Assembly (NCBI RefSeq): GCF_050611725.1
Contig: NZ_JBODJB010000001.1
Span: 2,356,001 to 2,420,000 of the forward strand
Direction of reading: 5' to 3'
Length of the DNA: 64,000 nt
DNA from: Ferruginibacter sp050611725
GTDB taxonomy: Bacteria > Bacteroidota > Bacteroidia > Chitinophagales > Chitinophagaceae
In this document: positions 38,299 through 47,547 of the stretch, piece by piece
Numbering within the stretch: position 1 is the stretch's first letter
How the letters are laid out: every line of letters begins with the position of its first letter
Translations under genes and position numbers: made by a program
Notes under the pieces: model-generated
Database searches by the model: none
Seen by the model: the letters and a program-made list of their open reading frames with translations, nothing else
Told to the model about the DNA's origin: nothing

Positions 38299-41200
38299 TC
38301 AATTCTCAAGTATCAATTGTAAGTTATATTTCACTGACCCTTTAATTTCGAGCTGATAAACCCCACTTGCCAAAGACCTATTCAATTGCAATACCTTGTT
38401 TCCGGAATTACCACCTTGATGAACAATTCGATCTGTCATAACTTCCTGTCCGATGCTATTAATAAGCCGAATCTCATAAACGCCTTTTGGTACGTGGTTC
38501 ATTTGAATATTTACTCTATGATCTACCACCGGGTTTGGTGTTACAATAAAACCCGAAACCATTTTACCAATCATTACACTAACGATCTGACTATATAATT
38601 TTTCGCCATTTGTTCCGATACTGATGATACGGTAATAGTTCAATCCAACGTTTGCATTATTATCTAACCATGTATAATTAAGGTGTTGTTGTGCTGATAC
38701 ATTTGTTAAAGTTGTAAAATGGATGCCATCACCAGATCTTTCAATGGCATATTGTTTTACATTGATCTCTTCTGCAACCTCCCATTGTACATTCACAGCC
38801 CCTGCAGATTCAGCTGCTTTAATATTCACAAATCTTACAGGTAAAGGGCCTCCTTGCGGCTGTATTTTGAACACGACTTTAAAACGATCTGTTGCTAAAC
38901 TTGCGTCTTCGTTATTTGTAGAGAAATTATGGCGAGTCAACCCTTCAGTACTTATAGGATAAGTCAGATGTAGGTAATTATCTTCCAGATAGGCTGATAA
39001 CTGAGGTGCAAATCTTTTTCCAACGAACTGTAATTGATATTGATAATTATAATCCAGTTTATTCATCTGCAAGTAGATGGTATCTTCTGTTGTGATCGTT
39101 GCTCTTCTTTCAATAGCAAGAACACTGTCGTTACGCAACAAACTGATCTTTTCTTTAGTTGCAAATGTTTGCAGTTTAGGAGCATCTTGATCGTCGACTT
39201 CGTTATGATAATTATCCGAGTACGTTGTTGCTACCCCATCAGCCAGTATTGGGTTTCCGGCATCATCTACATAAGCCAGGTTAGTGTACATTTCTGACAC
39301 AACAGCCGGAGGAGCTGTTGGTCTGCTTGCCAACCCAACAGTAGTACTTGTAGTTAGCTTATCTGTTTCATGAAAAACTATATTGCCGGCAGATACGGGG
39401 TTGATCATAAAAGCACCACCTGACTCTATTCTTGCAGTGTCGCTATAACTACTCATGCCCGGTGCACTGCTGATAGGATAAGGTACAATTGTAAAAACAT
39501 TTGATCCGTTGCTGCTACAACTCACCCACCCCCCTACATTTTTACTGCCGAGCAATTTCGGGTCCCATAAATAATAAGTAATTCCTGTTGTATTGCCGAA
39601 AGTTGCTGCACCGATATAATTTACATTTCGCAAACTGATTGCAGATGCATACGGGTTACTGATCACTTGTTTACCTGTAGAAACACCAACTGTAACCGTT
39701 CCTGTATTCACCCTACCTTTGATTCGAAGATTAACCCCACCCGTGGTATTGATATAAGGGCTGCTAACAACAATACTTCTATCCCCTCTCACAAAAAGCA
39801 TATATGCATTATGGTTAGTGATAGGTATGGTTGTTGCCGTTGGCGCCGACCATAGCCCTGCGGTAAGTTTATAAATAGATGGGCTAGATGTGCTTCCTGC
39901 ATCAAAACCAATTCCATTATTCACACTACCTATGCCATTAGTAATGTGTGTTCCGTAACCCGGATATGGATTATAAATACTTGTAGCGGTTGTAGCATTG
40001 GATGGCGTACTGGTCACTGTCGCATCTTCCTGCCAAGCTGCTTTAATGGTTGGTGCATTATCTGTACTGATCGGCACTCCCATTAAACGCCATCTTCTGC
40101 CCGAGTAAGGAGTTTGCATTGGCAGATATCTTTCTACACTAAATTGTCCTCCATTGGAATATGAGAATCCACTTCCTACAATTCCAATACGTGCTGTAGC
40201 AGTAGCGGAAGAAACGAGTGTTATTGTTGCGTTATTAATATTAACGGTGCCTGCCGTAGGTGTTAAAGCACCGGTTATTGAAAAACTCCTATCGAATGTT
40301 ACGCCTAAACCGGATGTATTATTTACATTCAGGTTATTCATTGCCGTTATTGTACCAGTTGAACCAGGGAAACTCTGAGCAACGGTTGTGCTCTTCAAAC
40401 CAAAATCACCATTATTGATCAATGAGCCTGTACTCGTATATGTTCCATAAATATCAAAAGATGCACCGGTGTTAATGGTGATAGAAGCGTTACCAATGAT
40501 AGAAATATTTCTGCAAACGGCAGCAACTCCACTAGTCAATATCGGATAGTTTCCAGTTGTACCATAATCCGGCACAACAACATTGTCACTTGTGGTAGGA
40601 ACAGCTCCGCTACACCAGTTCAAAACATCTGTCCAATTTGTATTTACCCCTAACCAGGTTCCGGAAGTGCTAAGTGAAATTGTTTGCACAGGAGGTATAG
40701 ATGTGGTTAGATAATGACGTGTTGAGTCATTTGATCCATTCCAGGTAAACGGTACTAACAGGTAAGTATATGAAGTTCCTGCTGTAAGTGATGTGTTTGT
40801 ATAAGTAACAGTACTGCCACTTGTAATTGTTGTTACCAATGTAGTTCCGACCGGAAGCGACAAGCTACCTGGTGCTGTTGCATTTACAATTCCTGTTGTT
40901 GTTGGCGTAGAGCCTTGTCTGCGTAACAAAATATAACCGGTTGCCGAAGCCCCGGTACCGGGGAAGGTAGCAGCATTCCAGTTCAAAGTAACGGAAGTAC
41001 AAGTTGAAGCAGTTGTTGTAAATGCAGGCTGCACAGTGGGAGGATTCGATAATGTCCAGAATGCTCCTTCAGTACTAATGCCTGTACCCGATCCATTCAT
41101 TGCATATCCAACGTAATAATAACGAGTTTGTGGTAAAAGTCCTGAGACTGTATGGCTGAAAGGGGTACCTTGAACAGCCGTTCCACTGATGCTACTTGCA

Positions 41201-44200
41201 TTTTGTGATGTTACGCCGGAACTTGTATTCATAGCAGTACCATGTCCTGAAGCAACGAGTGTACCATTTGCTGCATATACATTAGCACCCAGCACTGCAG
41301 AATTTTCGGTAATGCTTGTTGCAGTAGGTAAATTAAGATTTGGGACTTGGCAGGTACTTAAACTGGCTGTACCAAATAGGCTTGGATTATTCCATGCATT
41401 GGTGTTTGTGGTATACCAACCAGATTGAGATGTACGAGTGCTTCCATTATCATTATCGTTCACTTCAACATCCAGCCCCATTGTTGCCGGTACAGTTCCA
41501 CCGTTTAATTGAGCCCACGGAAGTGCAACTTCTATTGTATATGAAGTACCGGCAACAGCCGTTTGTTTCCAGTTAATTTTAGGAATCAATGCTGCAAATG
41601 CCGCCCCTCCCTGATTACCGACACCATCACTTGAACCATAAACATTATTAGGATCATTATAATTCAAGCGAATTTGAAAATCATTTGATCCATCATAAGT
41701 ACCACCTTTACTATTATTTGCATCGATATATAATTCTATCCCATCTCTGTCAAAATTTGTAGAACCGGTACTCTGCAAACTTGCATCGGTTACCTGCAAA
41801 AGGAAATACAGGGTATCTGAAGTGTACATAGCTTTCCAGGTCATAGTACCATTTGTATTATGAGAGCCTACAACATCTTTAGTAATCGAATTTGTATAAG
41901 CATTTGCCCATACTGCGTCTACAGATCCATCCACCACTGGATTTAGCCCGGTGATTGGAATTAACGCCGGAGTACCCGAAGCTCCATTTCCGCTTGAACA
42001 ATTTGGACCAATAGTAAATGTTGTAGAAACAGCTGCACTGGTACTTGACCAAGCAGATGAGCCTGAAGCATTCACCGCTTTTACTCTGTAGTAGTATGTG
42101 GTAACGGAAGGTAGTCCTGTAAAGGCATGTGATAAGGTAGATGAATTAATACCTGTTTGAGTTGTGACTCCTGTAGTAAATGTTATATCTGTAGAAATTT
42201 CTACGGTGTAAGTAAACGTTTCTGAACCTTGAGTTGCGGGAGCAGTCCAGTTTGCAGTAAAACCGGAACTGGATGTTGCATTACCCGATCCAACAACAGG
42301 TGGATTAGGATGTGTTGTAAAAGTAAGATTACTACCGTTTACGGTTACACTAGAACCATACACCCCCTTTACCCTGAAATTATATAATGTATTAGGTATT
42401 AACCCGCTGCCAATATTACCAGATACACTCGTGCTGGTTGCATTAGAAAGCGAAGACGGAGATGATGTTACACTTGTTCCATAACTCGTTGTAGTTCCAT
42501 ATTCAAAAGAAATAGCAGTAGATTGATTGTTAGCGTTAACAGTTCCGTTTAATAATGCAGATGCTGTACCAATTGATGTGGCAGCAACTGTTGTAACTAT
42601 TGGTGGTGTAGAACCAAGTACAAAAAACCATGGTGAAGGGCCTGTGCCAATACCCGTTGAGCCACTCACTCCATATGTTCCGCCTGTTCCACCTATGCTC
42701 ACATAAGTTCCTCCCTGTGTGGCGCTCTTTGCCAATATTGAATAAGGCGAAATAGCATCTGTTCTGCTTACTGATATTGAAGAAGCCGCTGTATTAAAAT
42801 TAGCAGTTGTTGTCAATTGCCAGTATTCAGCAGTACTTATTGCTGAAACAGTTGTATTATCTGCATTACCACCTGTTGATCCAGTAAAGGCTTCTACAGT
42901 TAAGGTATTAACCGGTGTATTTGGCGTAATGGCAAAAGGTAAATATTTAGTTCCTTTACCTATCGGAAAAGTATAAGTGGATGTAGTTGAAGGTAGATCC
43001 CATTTAACCGGACCATTGATATAATTTGTGCTTGATCCCGTTCCTGTTAAACCACCTGTTGCAGTATTTGTAATATAGAGAATATTAGTTCCTGATGTCT
43101 CTACAATTCCGGAAGATAAATTGAAAACGTTAGAGCTTCCTATTGTTACAGGCTTATCCAATCTTACATAAGTTCCGTTACTAACCGTAACATTATTAAA
43201 CGAAGTTTCGGGTCCGGCTGTAGAAAGATTAATTGTTTGAGGTGAGCCTGAAGTTCCAGAGCCTCCAAATGTTACCGTACCTGAACCATAGTTTACATAA
43301 GTGCCTATTGAAGCTCCGGTTCTTAACCAATTGCCTTTTACTAAAATATTTGTGCCGACTAATTTCGATCCATTTTCAATTGTTACCCCGCCACAAGTAA
43401 AAGGCGTAGCTTGGGTAATATCAACATTACCGGTTACAGAACTGCTACCAATGGTTAAAGTACCGTTGATGCTCCAGGCTCCGCTTGCTAGATAAACTCC
43501 GCAATCATTTGTTGCCGGGTTACCTGCCGCAGTACCTACGTTCATGATAATAACATTATTGGGATAGCCGGGAGTTACACCAATTGTTCCGGGAGCCATT
43601 TGAACCCACTCAAGTCCGGGTGTATAAGTTGCATTTGCTCTGTTCATCGACAATGTTGAAGCAGCTCCCCAAATAGGAGAATTAGTAGTGAACATTGTCG
43701 TGTTATTGATGCAGGTAAAAGTTCCGTTGATAATACTACCTGAAGCGGCAAGATCAACACTCATGTCTCCATCAGATCCATCTGTAGCAAGATTGTAAAA
43801 AGTAACCGGTGCAGTTTTAACCAAATAAGTTGCGCCTCCTGTTTCAAAAAGTCTAACAGTACCCCCATCAGATCCATTGGTACCGGTAGACGCAATATTA
43901 CCGTTAGCACTACCCGCAATAGACGACCCGGCACTCATGTTAACCGTATTGGCTGAACCAATTTGAAAACGACCTGATGTTAAAAGCAATTCATTCGTAA
44001 TCGTTATAAGCGATTTCGACAGAGTAACTACATCCGTATTTGTTGTTGTGTTGATATTAAGCTTATAAAAAGTAACAGTTCCTGCACTTGCTGCTATACT
44101 ACCTCCTGTTCCAAAAGTAACAGTAGAGTTATTGTGTGTGAATGTTGCATCGTTTGTAAAAGTGCCTTTTACTGTAAAATTATGCGGTGTACCTGCTGCC

Positions 44201-45000
44201 CCAGGCCTGAAAGTTCCACTAGCAATTGTAAGATTTGTAAACGTTGTAGATCCTGTTCCAAAAACTCCATTTGAGTTTGCACCTGTTACATTGAACGTAG
44301 CTGTTACACCAGCCGCTGCTTGAAATGTTCCGTTATTAATAAATGGATTTATTGACCCCGTTGCATTGGTTATCGTAAAACTCGTATTTGCCGTAGTTGT
44401 ACCGCTACTGATTTGTACTCTGGCAAATGTTGGAGAAAGGGTACCATTTATGGATGATGTCCCCGTAAAAAAAAGAGTTCTAGTCGATGCCATTGTAAGG
44501 GTGCCCGAATTATATGTAAAAGCTCCGCCATTTACAGTAAGATTACCATTGTTAATATTCAAAGTCCCCCCATCAATTAGCACACTTCCAACACTACTAG
44601 CAAAATTCACTACCAACGAGCCACTTGTAATAGAAGCAGCAGTAGCGCTACTCGCTACCGTACCAAAAGTTAAAGTACCGCCGGAAACAGTAAGATTCGT
44701 AATTGTAACACCTGTGGTAGCAGTAAGAGTTCCTCCACTATTCATCTGTAAATTATATACCGTCCACCCTCCGGCTGCCATCGTCATTGCTCCCCTGATG
44801 ATGAATGTATGTGTAGATAAAGCAAAGTCCCCTGCAATTGGTGCCGTCCCGGTTCCATCAGAATTAACTCCCCAATTGGTTAAAGTTTGTACCTGACCTG
44901 TAGCTTTAGAATAGAAAATTGTAGCATAACCCTGCCCTGCCACAAAAATTGCCAATATATTCAAAAGCAAGATTTTTATAGCACCGGTTTTTTTCCCCAT
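38299..45000 (-). CDS. Giant T9SS-exported surface protein with CBM9-like domain (2,233 aa)
   Basis: I start it at 45000 (MGKKTGAIKILLLNILAIFVAG...YA, a good signal peptide), eight codons inside the longest frame. In order: a beta-solenoid, whose C-terminal part (plus about 42600-44080) is the module shared with two other giants (GTIGVTPGYPNNVIIMN, TFPIGKGTKYLPF, STAEYWQL); two Fn3-like domains; a CBM9-like domain (about 1008-1218, FDRDGIELYIDANN); an Fn3-like segment (ATGYILLRRQGSTP); a G8-like NW segment; and from about 1618 the shared C-terminal module, nearly the same length as in the 9.2-kb gene (1,847 bp each), with RNDSVLAIERR and a type A sorting domain. It is a shorter paralogue of the 3,419-aa protein. 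Likely a glycan-binding adhesin. Confidence 0.88.
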   Translation of the reverse strand: MGKKTGAIKILLLNILAIFVAGQGYATIFYSKATGQVQTLTNWGVNSDGTGTAPIAGDFALSTHTFIIRGAMTMAAGGWTVYNLQMNSGGTLTATTGVTITNLTVSGGTLTFGTVASSATAASITSGSLVVNFASSVGSVLIDGGTLNINNGNLTVNGGAFTYNSGTLTMASTRTLFFTGTSSINGTLSPTFARVQISSGTTTANTSFTITNATGSINPFINNGTFQAAAGVTATFNVTGANSNGVFGTGSTTFTNLTIASGTFRPGAAGTPHNFTVKGTFTNDATFTHNNSTVTFGTGGSIAASAGTVTFYKLNINTTTNTDVVTLSKSLITITNELLLTSGRFQIGSANTVNMSAGSSIAGSANGNIASTGTNGSDGGTVRLFETGGATYLVKTAPVTFYNLATDGSDGDMSVDLAASGSIINGTFTCINNTTMFTTNSPIWGAASTLSMNRANATYTPGLEWVQMAPGTIGVTPGYPNNVIIMNVGTAAGNPATNDCGVYLASGAWSINGTLTIGSSSVTGNVDITQATPFTCGGVTIENGSKLVGTNILVKGNWLRTGASIGTYVNYGSGTVTFGGSGTSGSPQTINLSTAGPETSFNNVTVSNGTYVRLDKPVTIGSSNVFNLSSGIVETSGTNILYITNTATGGLTGTGSSTNYINGPVKWDLPSTTSTYTFPIGKGTKYLPFAITPNTPVNTLTVEAFTGSTGGNADNTTVSAISTAEYWQLTTTANFNTAASSISVSRTDAISPYSILAKSATQGGTYVSIGGTGGTYGVSGSTGIGTGPSPWFFVLGSTPPIVTTVAATSIGTASALLNGTVNANNQSTAISFEYGTTTSYGTSVTSSPSSLSNATSTSVSGNIGSGLIPNTLYNFRVKGVYGSSVTVNGSNLTFTTHPNPPVVGSGNATSSSGFTANWTAPATQGSETFTYTVEISTDITFTTGVTTQTGINSSTLSHAFTGLPSVTTYYYRVKAVNASGSSAWSSTSAAVSTTFTIGPNCSSGNGASGTPALIPITGLNPVVDGSVDAVWANAYTNSITKDVVGSHNTNGTMTWKAMYTSDTLYFLLQVTDASLQSTGSTNFDRDGIELYIDANNSKGGTYDGSNDFQIRLNYNDPNNVYGSSDGVGNQGGAAFAALIPKINWKQTAVAGTSYTIEVALPWAQLNGGTVPATMGLDVEVNDNDNGSTRTSQSGWYTTNTNAWNNPSLFGTASLSTCQVPNLNLPTATSITENSAVLGANVYAANGTLVASGHGTAMNTSSGVTSQNASSISGTAVQGTPFSHTVSGLLPQTRYYYVGYAMNGSGTGISTEGAFWTLSNPPTVQPAFTTTASTCTSVTLNWNAATFPGTGASATGYILLRRQGSTPTTTGIVNATAPGSLSLPVGTTLVTTITSGSTVTYTNTSLTAGTSYTYLLVPFTWNGSNDSTRHYLTTSIPPVQTISLSTSGTWLGVNTNWTDVLNWCSGAVPTTSDNVVVPDYGTTGNYPILTSGVAAVCRNISIIGNASITINTGASFDIYGTYTSTGSLINNGDFGLKSTTVAQSFPGSTGTITAMNNLNVNNTSGLGVTFDRSFSITGALTPTAGTVNINNATITLVSSATATARIGIVGSGFSYSNGGQFSVERYLPMQTPYSGRRWRLMGVPISTDNAPTIKAAWQEDATVTSTPSNATTATSIYNPYPGYGTHITNGIGSVNNGIGFDAGSTSSPSIYKLTAGLWSAPTATTIPITNHNAYMLFVRGDRSIVVSSPYINTTGGVNLRIKGRVNTGTVTVGVSTGKQVISNPYASAISLRNVNYIGAATFGNTTGITYYLWDPKLLGSKNVGGWVSCSSNGSNVFTIVPYPISSAPGMSSYSDTARIESGGAFMINPVSAGNIVFHETDKLTTSTTVGLASRPTAPPAVVSEMYTNLAYVDDAGNPILADGVATTYSDNYHNEVDDQDAPKLQTFATKEKISLLRNDSVLAIERRATITTEDTIYLQMNKLDYNYQYQLQFVGKRFAPQLSAYLEDNYLHLTYPISTEGLTRHNFSTNNEDASLATDRFKVVFKIQPQGGPLPVRFVNIKAAESAGAVNVQWEVAEEINVKQYAIERSGDGIHFTTLTNVSAQQHLNYTWLDNNANVGLNYYRIISIGTNGEKLYSQIVSVMIGKMVSGFIVTPNPVVDHRVNIQMNHVPKGVYEIRLINSIGQEVMTDRIVHQGGNSGNKVLQLNRSLASGVYQLEIKGSVKYNLQLILEN

Positions 45001-45024
45001 TTTTAACGCTTCGCTAATGATCAT

Positions 45025-45403
45025 TTTAAATTATTGTTGCAATTGTTTAAAATGATAAAGTTGTGTTTAGTCTTTTGGGATCAAGAAAAAAACAGTTGTT
45101 TTTCAGTGTAGAGATAGCAATCATTTGGCAATGTTTTTTAATCGTAATAAACCTGTTTCCAGCACAGAACTCGTCAAAGTAAAAATACCAAGCTAATTTT
45201 CCTGCGACAAATTATATTAGAAGCATATAGAAAAATGTAACCAGTTGGGCAGTAATAGAAATATTATATATTGATAATCAATAAATTAAATAGATATTAA
45301 AAAATATTGTATATAATGATTTTACCGAAAAAATATTAATGTTTTTGAGTGGATTTTAGTGTAGAATGCAATCGTTGCCGGTAATTATGAATAATCGTAA
45401 AAT
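45025..45403. other. Upstream region of the 2,233-aa giant
   Basis: No gene. TTACTTTG (minus strand; plus 45175-45182) could be a -7 box but lacks a TTG at the right distance. GCAATCGTTGC at about 45368-45378 is close to the LacI-type palindrome at 38085. An AT-rich stretch at 45270-45310 is similar to 38191-38230. Confidence 0.35.
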
Positions 45404-45441
45404 TAAAAACCCTGATCATCTTAGCGCACGACCAGGGCTTT
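45404..45441 (-). terminator. Terminator behind the second PorP/SprF gene
   Basis: On the minus strand CCCTGGTC, a 12-nt loop and GATCAGGG form an 8-bp stem with one G-T pair, followed by TTTTTAATTTT. Confidence 0.8.
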
Positions 45442-45470
45442 TACAAACTTTATAGATATTTAAATGAAGC

Positions 45471-46496
45471 TTACCAAACGTTTTTTGGACAGGTATCTGT
45501 TGAGTAATTATTCCCGATTATGAAGCCGAGTATTACTTCATGGGTACCATTACTAACTGTATTTATTTTAGTAGTAGAATAATCGTACGAATAAGACAAC
45601 GTAACTCTGTTAAGCAGGTTCATTCCCGCCATCCCTGCAAAACCATATTTTGCTCTGTAACTGGCTCCTAACCAAAATGTATTTCGATATTGCATTTTTG
45701 CATTTACATCTACCTGCACCGGAATACCTCCCAATGACTTAACCATAACCGATGGGATCATATTGATATCTTCACCCAACATAAACCTATACCCTGCTGT
45801 AGCAAAAATATGCGGCACCAACTTGCCTTTTTTAACATCAAGTAGTTCGTTGTAATCTATTTTATTTGGTATTAATTGATTGGCAGCGATACCAACAAAA
45901 TAGTCTGCTGAGTATACCCATAAGCCAACATTCATATCCATTTTTACTTCAGGATCGGTTTGGTTTATGGCAACTGCAGGGTCATTCGGTTGATTAGATC
46001 CAAAATTTAGTTTGCTCGGATCGATGCTCAATCTACTTGCACCTAAACCAATTCCGGCAGATAAATTTGTTTTACCATTCAGACCTACATGATATGCATA
46101 GGTTGCAAAAGCAGATGTATTTGTAAATGGACCTATTTTATCACTAATCACCTGCAATCCGATTCCATGGTGTGGTGCAGACGCTTCGTAATTATCGTAA
46201 TAGTCTTTACCTCTCGGGTTCTCTCCCGACATTTCAAACTGTGTTGTTGCATTCGTTTTGTAATCCTTCTTCCCTAACGGTCCGTGTATAGTTAAATAAG
46301 TTGTTACGGGAGCATCCTGTAATCCCACCCATTGGTGTCGATGACTGATTTTAACATCAGTATAATTTTCAATACCGGATAATGCCGGATTTAAAATATA
46401 GTTATTGAGGATATACTGGGTATAATGCGGCTTCTGTTGAGCAAACGCACAAACCTGCACAAACAGTAAAATAAGAATACATTTAATAAACTTCAT
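45471..46496 (-). CDS. PorP/SprF family type IX secretion membrane protein (second copy)
   Basis: The 341-residue protein has a signal peptide (MKFIKCILILLFVQVCAFAQ) and the family N-terminus QKPHYTQYILNNYILNPALS, then a beta-barrel pattern (HHGIGLQVISDKIGPFTNTS, LSAGIGLGASRLSID, IPSVMVKSLGGIPVQVDVNA, YSYDYSTTKI). PorP and SprF are outer-membrane proteins needed for secretion or surface attachment of type B T9SS cargo such as SprB. It is the last gene of the group giant - PorP/SprF - PorP/SprF, 113 bp after the first copy. TAATTTCGTACA lies directly before its ATG (plus about 46497-46508) with TTGCT further upstream, like the promoter block before two giants. With that spacing the transcript would be nearly leaderless. 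Confidence 0.9.
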   Translation of the reverse strand: MKFIKCILILLFVQVCAFAQQKPHYTQYILNNYILNPALSGIENYTDVKISHRHQWVGLQDAPVTTYLTIHGPLGKKDYKTNATTQFEMSGENPRGKDYYDNYEASAPHHGIGLQVISDKIGPFTNTSAFATYAYHVGLNGKTNLSAGIGLGASRLSIDPSKLNFGSNQPNDPAVAINQTDPEVKMDMNVGLWVYSADYFVGIAANQLIPNKIDYNELLDVKKGKLVPHIFATAGYRFMLGEDINMIPSVMVKSLGGIPVQVDVNAKMQYRNTFWLGASYRAKYGFAGMAGMNLLNRVTLSYSYDYSTTKINTVSNGTHEVILGFIIGNNYSTDTCPKNVW

Positions 46497-46609
46497 TGTA
46501 CGAAATTAGAATATTAATTAAAAAGCAACTTCACTAGAGACACTTCAAACATGGTCTTCGCTGTATGCTTAACAAATATCAAAAAAGATTTTTAATGAAT
46601 GTACAGCTA

Positions 46610-47512
46610 TTATTTAAAAAAGTATCGCAAAGATATTTCATGAGCATCGCCCCCATCATCAAAAACACTCAATGGTGTTTTGTAAACATCGTAAGCATAA
46701 CCAATAGCCAGTTTGTTTTGTATTTTAACACCGGCAAAAGCTGCATAGCTTTGTTTGTAATGATAATTGAACCCTACCCATAAAATGTTCTTGTGTTCTA
46801 ATCTTACGCCTCCTTCAATATCAACAGGTGCATTAGGCAGATATCTTACCAAGACATTCGGAATTAACACATTGTCTTCATCAGTTCTTGCATAATAATC
46901 TGCCGTAAAATTATAGTGTCTGTATTGTTTGCCTTGTGTATTGGTTGTTCCTTTGATAAAATCAAGTTTTGATTGAATCAATTGTTGTACAGAGAAACCG
47001 AAGTTAACGGTTGGTGTTTTGTAATAAATACCTGCAGATGCATCTCCTTTGGTAACATTAGCAGGAGCCGACATGATCGGGTCGGTATCATCAAAATAAT
47101 CAGATTCAGCAAAAGCAGCTTTATCTAATTTTTGTTGAAGTATTTGTCCGCCCAAACCAAACATTAAACGTCTGCCTTCTTTTAAAGGAATACTGTAAGA
47201 AAGGTTTATTTGTCCGCCTGTACGGCTGGTAGGTCCTGTTTTATCATCATACAAAGCAACGGCTATACCTACTTTTTTCTTAGCAAAATATTTATCGCCA
47301 AACAAAATGGTTGTTTGTGGTCCGCCGTCAATGCCTGCCCACATTTTTCTGTAGGATGCTCCTACCGAAGCCTGATCGGCTGCACCGGCAGCTGCAGGGT
47401 TATACAGAAAATTATGCTGTTGGTACTGGCTCATTCTAAAAATCTGTTGTGCATTAACGTTAGCAGCACTAACACTTAAAAACAGCACAGCAATGATTGA
47501 TTTTAGTTGCAT
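46610..47512 (-). CDS. PorP/SprF family type IX secretion membrane protein (first copy)
   Basis: I start this 300-residue protein at 47512 (MQLKSIIAVLFLSVSAANVNAQ, a clear signal peptide); a longer frame opens at 47536. The family start QIFRMSQYQQHNFLYNPAAAGA and beta-barrel strands (VGIAVALYDDKTGPTSRTGG, FGFSVQQLIQSKLDF, GFNYHYKQSYAAFAGVKI) match PorP/SprF, and it ends in an aromatic residue pattern (SLRYFFK) as outer-membrane barrels often do. It starts 35 bp behind the giant CHU_C gene and is probably in one transcript with it. The two copies share the family pattern but are clearly divergent, so they may serve different cargo or form a pair. Confidence 0.9.
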   Translation of the reverse strand: MQLKSIIAVLFLSVSAANVNAQQIFRMSQYQQHNFLYNPAAAGAADQASVGASYRKMWAGIDGGPQTTILFGDKYFAKKKVGIAVALYDDKTGPTSRTGGQINLSYSIPLKEGRRLMFGLGGQILQQKLDKAAFAESDYFDDTDPIMSAPANVTKGDASAGIYYKTPTVNFGFSVQQLIQSKLDFIKGTTNTQGKQYRHYNFTADYYARTDEDNVLIPNVLVRYLPNAPVDIEGGVRLEHKNILWVGFNYHYKQSYAAFAGVKIQNKLAIGYAYDVYKTPLSVFDDGGDAHEISLRYFFK

Positions 47513-47547
47513 ATTATTTATTTTAAAAATAGTCATAAGTGTGTTTA

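Noticed and set aside
44366..44896. Long plus-strand open frames inside the giants (also 15475-15984, 36214-36648, 33178-33597, 19694-20119)
   Set aside because: They are antisense to well-supported repeat-rich proteins; their Val/Pro-rich translation comes from the Thr/Gly/Asn-rich codons on the other strand. No start signals or domains.
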